In this document: piece after piece, positions 5,938-10,518 of the stretch
Layout of the letters: every line of letters begins with the position of its first letter
Numbering within the stretch: position 1 is the first letter of the stretch
Assembly (NCBI GenBank): GCA_007126855.1
Contig: SLAK01000036.1
Span: 1 to 10,518 of the forward strand
DNA from: Dehalococcoidia bacterium
GTDB taxonomy: Bacteria; Chloroflexota; Dehalococcoidia; Tepidiformales; Tepidiformaceae
Length of the DNA stretch: 10,518 bases
Reading direction: 5' to 3'
Made by a program: the position numbers and the translations under genes
Notes under the pieces: model-generated
What the model was told of the DNA's origin: nothing
The model's database searches: none
The model's input: the letters and a program-made list of their open reading frames with translations, nothing else

Positions 5938-6681
5938 ATGACCACCATCCTTGGCGCAGCCGCCAGCGGCCTGCAGCACTACAACCGCGCAATGGATGTC
6001 ATCGGCCATAACCTGGCCAACGTCAATTCCGGCGCCTTCAAGGCGAGCCGGGCCGTCAGCGAAGGCGCCCCCAACCCGGCCGCCGCCGAAACCGGTGGCC
6101 GCCTCGGCGTCGCCACCACCACCATCGACCGCCTGTTCAACCCGGGCGGCGCCACCATCACAAGCGACCCGCTCCACTTCGGCATCCAGGACGATGCTTT
6201 CTTCCAGGTCACCGCCCACGATGGCGAACCCGCCTTCACGCGTTACGGCGCGCTCTCGCTCGACGCAGCACGCAACATCGTGGCCCACGGTGGCCGCCAC
6301 CTCGATCCACCCATCGCGCTCGAAGAAGGGATGACCCGCCCCGCCATCGACCGCGGTGGCATCATCACCGCCCTCGATGCCGAGGGCGAAACGGTCGAGC
6401 TGGGCCGCATACCCCTGCTCAAGGTCGGCAACCCCCGCGGCCTCGAAGCCATCGGCGACGGGCTCTACCGGCAGACCGCGAATAGCGGCGAGATCACCGA
6501 AGGCCTCGCTGGCGAAGATGGCTTCGCCGGCCTGCTCCCCGGTGGCATCGAAGGCTCAAACGTCGATATCAGCACCGAATTCGCCAACATGGTCATCGCC
6601 CAGCGTGCCTACCAGGCAAACGCCCGTAGCTTCAGCGTTGGCGACGAAATGCTGGCCATCGCAACCAACATCACCCGCTAG
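5938..6681 (+). CDS. flgG: Flagellar basal-body rod protein, FlgG-like (second of a tandem pair)
   Basis: This is a 247-residue FlgF/FlgG family protein, expected to form the distal rod. The N-terminal helix has VIGHNLANVNSGAFKASR (21-38). The central domain includes GIQDDAFFQVTAHDGEPAFTRYG (82-104), then ELGRIPLLKVGNPRGLEAIGDGLYRQT (154-180), a pattern typical of FlgG. The C-terminal block is GIEGSNVDISTEFANMVIAQRAYQANARS (203-231). The first motif departs from the usual NTxGFK pattern (NSGAFK here). The ATG at 5938 lies 2 bases after the previous stop, with GGGAGG at 5921-5926 (an 11-base spacing, somewhat long). The pair corresponds to FlhO-FlhP of Bacillus. The protein is not closely similar to its upstream neighbour outside the terminal helices and core motif, so the pair is an old duplication, not a recent one. 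Confidence 0.9.
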   Translation: MTTILGAAASGLQHYNRAMDVIGHNLANVNSGAFKASRAVSEGAPNPAAAETGGRLGVATTTIDRLFNPGGATITSDPLHFGIQDDAFFQVTAHDGEPAFTRYGALSLDAARNIVAHGGRHLDPPIALEEGMTRPAIDRGGIITALDAEGETVELGRIPLLKVGNPRGLEAIGDGLYRQTANSGEITEGLAGEDGFAGLLPGGIEGSNVDISTEFANMVIAQRAYQANARSFSVGDEMLAIATNITR

Positions 6682-6692
6682 GAGGCCTCCTC

Positions 6693-7004
6693 ATGACCCG
6701 CATTGATGGCCCCAATCCTCTCTCAACCAGCCGGCTCGGCCAGGGCAACGCCGCCGAACAAACCGGCCGCGCCGATGACGCCGCGAAAAACGGCGCCGAT
6801 GGCCCCCGCAAGGCCGACCTTGCCAGCATCTCGGCACGCGGCCGCGTCGTCGCCGAAGCCATGCAGGCCGTCCAGTCCGCGCCTGATGTGCGCGCCGCGA
6901 AGGTCGCCGAGCTCAAGGCCGCCATCGCCGACGGCACCTACCACTCGAGCGCCCGCGACATCGCCCAAAGGCTCATCGCGGGCGGCACCTTCGGGGAGGA
7001 CTAG
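6693..7004 (+). CDS. flgM: Anti-sigma-28 factor FlgM
   Basis: FlgM binds and blocks FliA until the hook-basal body is complete, and is then exported through the flagellar channel. This 103-residue protein has a Gly/Asn/Ala-rich, probably disordered N-terminal half (1-45). The conserved sigma-binding C-terminal half includes AMQAVQSAPDVRAAKVAELK (56-75), then AAIADGTYHSSARDIAQRLI (76-95), which matches the FlgM family core (APDVR, VAxLKxxIxxGxY, xxIAxxLI). Length is typical. The start ATG has GGAGG at 6681-6685 with a 7-base spacing, directly after the flgG stop. It begins the conserved flgM-flgN-flgK-flgL block. Since fliA sits upstream in the same apparent operon, sigma and anti-sigma are probably co-transcribed. 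Confidence 0.95.
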   Translation: MTRIDGPNPLSTSRLGQGNAAEQTGRADDAAKNGADGPRKADLASISARGRVVAEAMQAVQSAPDVRAAKVAELKAAIADGTYHSSARDIAQRLIAGGTFGED

Positions 7005-7007
7005 GCC

Positions 7008-7484
7008 ATGGAAGCGCAGCCCGCTCTCACTGCCCTGTTGCGCACCCTCGAACAGGAAGAAGCCGAAATCGTCGAGCTCATCCAGCTCGCCACTGAAGAG
7101 CGCTCCGCGCTCATCGCCTCGGACTTCCCCGCCGTCGATAGCGTCACCGAGCGCATGCTCCAGGTCGCCGAACGCATCGACCGGCACGAGCAGCGCCGCC
7201 AGCAGCTGCTCAACGAGCTGGGTAATGCAGGCGCCGGGTTGAACGAAATCGTCGCGCTGGCCGAAAACCATAGCGTAGGGGGCTTCCCTGATGCACGTGA
7301 ACGCCTGCTCGAACGCACCGGCGAGCTCCAGGACCTGCAAGAGCAGAACGCGCAGCTCATCCTCTCAGCGGCAAAGCTGCGCGAACGGTGGCTCGCCATG
7401 CTTACCCGGCTCGCCAACCCCACCTATGGCGCCGGCGGGCAGCAGCAGGCAAACGAATCACGCTTCCTCTCGCGGAGCGCCTGA
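7008..7484 (+). CDS. flgN: Flagellar export chaperone FlgN
   Basis: FlgN is the cytosolic chaperone that holds FlgK and FlgL before export and delivers them to the FlhA gate. The 158-residue protein is almost entirely helical. Heptad-like stretches occur at about 5-70 and 95-133, a short loop lies near 73-95, and the C-terminal tail (NPTYGAGGQQQ at 137-147, ending SRFLSRSA) is typical of FlgN relatives. Primary sequence in this family is weakly conserved, so the call rests on helical composition, length, tail and position between flgM and flgK. The ATG at 7008 has GGGGAGGA at 6993-7000 and lies 3 bases after the flgM stop. Confidence 0.88.
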   Translation: MEAQPALTALLRTLEQEEAEIVELIQLATEERSALIASDFPAVDSVTERMLQVAERIDRHEQRRQQLLNELGNAGAGLNEIVALAENHSVGGFPDARERLLERTGELQDLQEQNAQLILSAAKLRERWLAMLTRLANPTYGAGGQQQANESRFLSRSA

Positions 7485-7496
7485 GGAGTAACTCGC

Positions 7497-8903
7497 ATGG
7501 CCCTGTCCGTTGGTCTCGATACCGCGGTCAAAGCGCTACGGGCCCACCAGCTCGCAGTCGACGTCGCCGCCCACAACATCGCGAACGCCCACACTCCCGG
7601 CTTCTCGCGGCAGCGCGTTCTCCTGCGCCCCGTCGGCCTCGACGGCAGCGACCACTTCTCGCGCGATGCACTCCTTGGCCGCGCCGGCATGGGCGTCGAC
7701 GCCAGCGATGTCCACCGCATCCGCGATATCTTCCTCGACTACCAGATCCGCCAGTCCTTCGGCGACCACGGCCAGTACCAGACCCGCTCCGGCGCCCTCC
7801 AGCGCGCCGAGTTCGTTTTCAACGACCCCAACGACGAGGGGCTCGCCGCCATCTTCAACTCCTTTTGGAACACATGGCAGGACGTCGTTAACGAACCGGA
7901 GGGCTCCCCTGCCCGCACCAGCCTCGTCCATGCCGCTACCACGCTCACCACGCGAATCAACCGTGCCTATGCCGAGCTCGATTCCCAGCGCAAGGAGCTC
8001 GACTTCCAGCTCAGCGGCATGGCCGACAAGATTAACGCAGCGTCCGCCGAAATCGCCGAGCTGAACCTCAAGATCAAACAGGTCGAGCTCAACGGCGACA
8101 TGGCAAACGACCTCCGCGACCGCCGCGACCTGCTGATGGACGACCTCGCAAAGCTCGCGAACATCACCTACTCGGAACAGGAAGACGGCCAGGTCAACAT
8201 CTACCTCGGCAACCACGAACTCGTCGTTGCGAATGATTACCGCGAGGTAGAGCTCGCCGAACATCCCGACCACGACGACATGCACCACCTGGTCTTCAAG
8301 ATGGACGGCATGCCGCTGGAAACTACCACCGGCGAGCTGCGCGGGCTCTATGACGCCCGCGACCAGGACCTGCCCAACGTCATGGCCAAACTCGATGAGC
8401 TCGCCGCACAGCTCATCACTTCGATAAATACCATCCACGAAGATGGTTACGGACTCGATAACGGCACCGGCAGGGAGTTCTTCACCGGAACCGGTGCCGC
8501 CGATATCGCCCTCAACGCCGACCTTGCTGCCAACCCCGACTGGATCGCCACGGCCGCAAACCCCGACTCGCCCGGCGACAATTCCGTCGCCCTCCAGATC
8601 GCCAACCTTCAGCTCGGCAAGACCATGGCGGGCGGCACCCAGACCTTCGACGACTTCTACGCCAACATGGTCAGCGTGCTTGGCGCCGATGTGAACCGCG
8701 CCAGCGGCCTCGCCCGCTCCGCCGAGCAGATGAACTCCCACCTTGATGCCCGGCGCCAGGCCGTCTCAGGCGTCAACATCGACGAAGAAGTCACCAACCT
8801 CGCGGCATCCCAGCACGCCTACAACGCTGCCGCCCGCGTCATCACCACCATCGACCAGATGCTCGAAACGCTCATCAATGGCACCGGCGTCGTCGGGAGG
8901 TAG
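7497..8903 (+). CDS. flgK: Flagellar hook-associated protein 1, FlgK
   Basis: FlgK forms the first junction layer between hook and filament. The N-terminal helix VDVAAHNIANAHTPGFSRQRV (21-41) is the rod-hook-HAP signature in its FlgK form (NIxNxxTPGFSRQ). A long helical section follows, including DSQRKELDFQLSGMADKINAAS and LNLKIKQVELNGDMANDLRDRRDLLMDDLAKL (within about 160-220). The C-terminal helix GVNIDEEVTNLAASQHAYNAAARVITTIDQMLETLING (about 424-462) closes the coiled coil. At 468 residues it is at the short end of the family, suggesting small surface-exposed middle domains. The ATG at 7497 is preceded by GAGGAG at 7483-7488, which overlaps the flgN stop. It follows its chaperone gene flgN and precedes flgL. 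Confidence 0.95.
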   Translation: MALSVGLDTAVKALRAHQLAVDVAAHNIANAHTPGFSRQRVLLRPVGLDGSDHFSRDALLGRAGMGVDASDVHRIRDIFLDYQIRQSFGDHGQYQTRSGALQRAEFVFNDPNDEGLAAIFNSFWNTWQDVVNEPEGSPARTSLVHAATTLTTRINRAYAELDSQRKELDFQLSGMADKINAASAEIAELNLKIKQVELNGDMANDLRDRRDLLMDDLAKLANITYSEQEDGQVNIYLGNHELVVANDYREVELAEHPDHDDMHHLVFKMDGMPLETTTGELRGLYDARDQDLPNVMAKLDELAAQLITSINTIHEDGYGLDNGTGREFFTGTGAADIALNADLAANPDWIATAANPDSPGDNSVALQIANLQLGKTMAGGTQTFDDFYANMVSVLGADVNRASGLARSAEQMNSHLDARRQAVSGVNIDEEVTNLAASQHAYNAAARVITTIDQMLETLINGTGVVGR

Positions 8904-8906
8904 ACC

Positions 8907-9803
8907 ATGACTCTGCGCATCTCCGCCGCTCAGCGGCTCATCAACCACCAGCGCTACCTCTCCGACGTCGAGTCGCGCATGGACCAGATCCAGCAGCAGC
9001 TCGCCACCGGCCGTAAGATCGCGCGTGCGAGCGACGACCCGGCTGGCGCCGCCCTGGCGCTTCAGCACCGCAAGAACATCGGCTTCGAAGCCCAGATGCG
9101 CCGCAATATCGATGGCGGCCTGGCCTTCATGAACGCCTCCGAGGCGGCCCTCGACGGCGCCACCGAATCCCTCCAGCGCGCCCGCGAACTCGCCATCCGC
9201 GCTGCCAACGATACCCACAGCCCCGACCAGCGCCAGGCCATTGCGCTCGAATTCGATCAGATCATCCGCCATATCGCCCAGGTCGCGAACACCCGCTTCG
9301 GCGATGCCTACATCTTCAGCGGCCACAAAACCCAGCAGCCCGCCTTCGACATCGATGACAGCGGCGGCACGCTCACCATCGAATACCAGGGCGACGACGG
9401 CGCACGCATGCGCCGCATCTCCTTTGCCGACGAAGCGCCCATCAACGTTACCGGCGATGTCGCCTTCGGCAGCCTCTTCGACGACCTCATCGACCTGCGC
9501 GAAACCATCGCCAGCGCAGGCAGCGGCACCGAGATATCGGCCAGGATCGACGTCATCGACGACGGTATGGACCGCATCATGAACGCCCGCGCCGACATCG
9601 GCGCCCGTGTCAACCGCTTCGAATCGGCCAAAGCCCAATCCGAAGTCGTGAACATCAACCTGCAAGAGCTTCGCGCCGGCATCGAAGAGGTCGACCTGTC
9701 TGAAGCCATCGTCGAGCTTTATGGTGTCGAGACCTCCCTCCAGGCCGCCCTGGGCGCCATCGGCCGCACCAACAACATGACCTTGCTGAACTTCCTCCAC
9801 TAA
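8907..9803 (+). CDS. flgL: Flagellar hook-associated protein 3, FlgL
   Basis: FlgL is the second junction protein, binding the flagellin filament to FlgK. The 298-residue protein has a flagellin-like N-terminus: LRISAAQRLINHQRYL (3-18), the motif QLATGRKIARASDDPAGAALALQHR (31-55), and the helix ASEAALDGATESLQRARELAIRAANDTHS (about 77-105). The FSGHKTQQPAF stretch near 138-148 is typical of FlgL. The C-terminal helices include GARVNRFESAKAQSE (about 232-246) and VDLSEAIVELYGVETSLQAAL (261-281). GGGAGG at 8895-8900 gives a 6-base spacing to ATG. It is the last gene before a strong terminator and so probably the operon end. Confidence 0.95.
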   Translation: MTLRISAAQRLINHQRYLSDVESRMDQIQQQLATGRKIARASDDPAGAALALQHRKNIGFEAQMRRNIDGGLAFMNASEAALDGATESLQRARELAIRAANDTHSPDQRQAIALEFDQIIRHIAQVANTRFGDAYIFSGHKTQQPAFDIDDSGGTLTIEYQGDDGARMRRISFADEAPINVTGDVAFGSLFDDLIDLRETIASAGSGTEISARIDVIDDGMDRIMNARADIGARVNRFESAKAQSEVVNINLQELRAGIEEVDLSEAIVELYGVETSLQAALGAIGRTNNMTLLNFLH

Positions 9804-9831
9804 TCGCCTGCCCGCCATCCCACCTCTCCGG

Positions 9832-9863
9832 GGGCCATCACGCACTGTGTGATGGCCCTTTTT
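9832..9863 (+). terminator. Intrinsic terminator after flgL
   Basis: GGGCCATCAC at 9832-9841 pairs perfectly with GTGATGGCCC at 9849-9858. The stem can extend by a G-U and a C-G pair to a 3-base loop (9844-9846). Five T residues (9859-9863) follow directly. The element lies 28 bases after the flgL stop and separates the long operon from the flagellin gene. Confidence 0.92.
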
Positions 9864-10079
9864 GGTACCCGCAGGAACCGGCACGAGCCCCAACGTTCCG
9901 GTTCAAAGAGGGTCGGTGATCGTTGTCACCCAAATGTCCCCGTTTGGCCGCCTCAGTGTCCCCAGCTATGGAATCCGCCCCTCGATAACCATGGCGAGAG
10001 CCCGCCGGAAAAGCTCGAAACAGACGGCGGGGTGCCCGGCAAAGCACGGACACACGAAAGGGAAAGGACCGAACACGAA
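9864..10079 (+). promoter_or_regulatory. fliC: Flagellin promoter/leader region (no gene; weak sigma-28 -10 candidate)
   Basis: No convincing protein gene is seen in this stretch, and it must hold the flagellin promoter because it follows a strong terminator. The best sigma-28-like -10 is CTCGATAA at 9981-9988 (6 of 8 against GCCGATAA), but the TAAA-like -35 expected about 15 bases upstream is not there, so the assignment is weak. If it is used, the leader would be about 85 bases. The leader can form a GC hairpin, CCCGCCG (10001-10007) with CGGCGGG (10025-10031). GGA motifs at 10048-10050, 10061-10063 and 10066-10068 lie just before the start. The last two form the ribosome binding region (GGGAAAGGA). 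Confidence 0.35.
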
Positions 10080-10518
10080 ATGAGCATGCAGATCACCACG
10101 AACGTCGGGGCTATCAACGCTCAGCGCAACCTCGGCAACACCGGCATCCGCATGGGCAAGGTGCTGGAACAGCTCTCCAGCGGCTTCCGCATCAACCGTG
10201 CTGCCGACGACGCAGCCGGCCTCGCCATTAGCGAAAAGATGCGCGCCCAGATCCGCGGCAACCAGCAGGCAGTCCGCAACGCCCAGGACGGCATCTCCAT
10301 GCTGCAGACCGCTGAAGGCGCCCTGGACGAAGTCCACGCCATCCTCCAGCGTATGCGCGAACTGGCCGTCCAGGCCGCCAACGGCACCTACGCCGACGGC
10401 AGCGCAGAGCGCACCTCCATCGGCGAAGAGCTCATCCAGCTCCGCGACGAGATCGACCGGATCGCCCAGGCCACGGAATTCAACAGCCAGAAGCTGCTCA
10501 GCGGTTCTCTGAGCACTA
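10080..10518 (+). CDS. fliC: Flagellin, N-terminal part (truncated by window end)
   Basis: This is the filament subunit, exported by the flagellar type III system. The frame opens with ATG at 10080 and stays open for 146 codons to the window edge. The conserved N-terminal D0/D1 helices are all present: MQITTNVGAINAQRNLG (3-19), the block LSSGFRINRAADDAAGLAISEKMRAQIRG (32-60), NAQDGISMLQTAEGALDEV (67-85), and QRMRELAVQAANGTY (90-104). DEIDRIAQATEFNSQKLLSG (123-142) leads into the variable middle part, which lies beyond the window. A second in-frame ATG is at 10086. I prefer 10080 because GGGAAAGGA (10060-10068) is then 11 rather than 17 bases away. Transcription probably depends on FliA, whose gene is upstream, although the promoter is not clear. 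No fliW or csrA gene lies between flgL and this gene. Confidence 0.96.
   Translation, partial: MSMQITTNVGAINAQRNLGNTGIRMGKVLEQLSSGFRINRAADDAAGLAISEKMRAQIRGNQQAVRNAQDGISMLQTAEGALDEVHAILQRMRELAVQAANGTYADGSAERTSIGEELIQLRDEIDRIAQATEFNSQKLLSGSLST

Noticed and set aside
8499..8506. GCCGATAT, an exact SigD-type -10 element inside flgK
   Set aside because: No matching -35, and in-frame Ala-Asp-Ile codons common in this codon usage account for it.
7536..8741. Minus-strand open frame of 401 codons opposite flgK
   Set aside because: Pure shadow of flgK: Gly/Val/Asp/Glu-rich composition from antisense reading of biased codons, and no credible start context.
8766..9893. Minus-strand open frame of 375 codons opposite flgL
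   Set aside because: Same composition artefact; it also begins beyond the terminator and reads through it.
9862..10083. Possible 73-codon gene between flgL and flagellin
   Set aside because: No ribosome binding site, no recognisable motif, composition unlike the neighbours, and it overlaps both the terminator and the flagellin ribosome binding site.

Overview
The window is a single, tightly packed flagellar gene cluster in which every supported gene reads on the + strand. The DNA is GC-rich with strong G/C preference at third codon positions. Most starts follow a clear Shine-Dalgarno sequence, and most neighbouring genes overlap or sit within 13 bases, so positions 1-9803 look like part of one long operon. 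The gene order resembles the Bacillus/Clostridium flagellar operons (flhA-flhF...sigD-swrB-like, flgF/flgG-like rod genes, flgM-flgN-flgK-flgL, then flagellin). No outer-membrane ring genes (flgH, flgI) occur beside the rod genes, and one protein ends in an LPXTG-type wall-sorting signal. This points to a high-GC, single-membrane (monoderm) or monoderm-derived bacterium. A flagellated Chloroflexota lineage is my best guess, but that is inference from gene style only.

Layout. Bases 1-1188: C-terminal part of the export-gate protein FlhA (5' end outside the window). 1160-2482: an FlhF-like protein whose GTPase motifs look degraded. 2457-3155: a YcgR-type PilZ protein with intact c-di-GMP motifs. 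3152-3430: a small unknown protein with two predicted membrane helices. 3427-4179: the flagellar sigma factor FliA/SigD. 4193-4537: a small membrane-anchored SwrB/DUF6115-like protein. 4534-5172: an exported protein with an LPETG sorting signal. 5165-5935 and 5938-6681: two FlgF/FlgG-type rod proteins. 6693-7004: anti-sigma factor FlgM. 7008-7484: chaperone FlgN. 7497-8903: FlgK. 8907-9803: FlgL. A strong intrinsic terminator (9832-9863) then closes the operon. After a 276-base gap holding the terminator and a leader region, a flagellin gene starts at 10080 and runs off the right edge.

How it works together. FlhA is the gate of the flagellar secretion system. FliA drives late genes and FlgM holds it back until FlgM is exported. 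FlgN escorts the hook-filament junction proteins FlgK and FlgL. The FlgF/FlgG pair builds the rod, and flagellin builds the filament. The PilZ protein can couple c-di-GMP to motility. The least ordinary items are the LPETG protein translationally coupled to the rod genes, the FlhF with altered nucleotide-binding motifs and no FlhG beside it, and the small two-helix protein just ahead of fliA. No RNA genes, mobile elements, CRISPR arrays or insertion sequences were seen.
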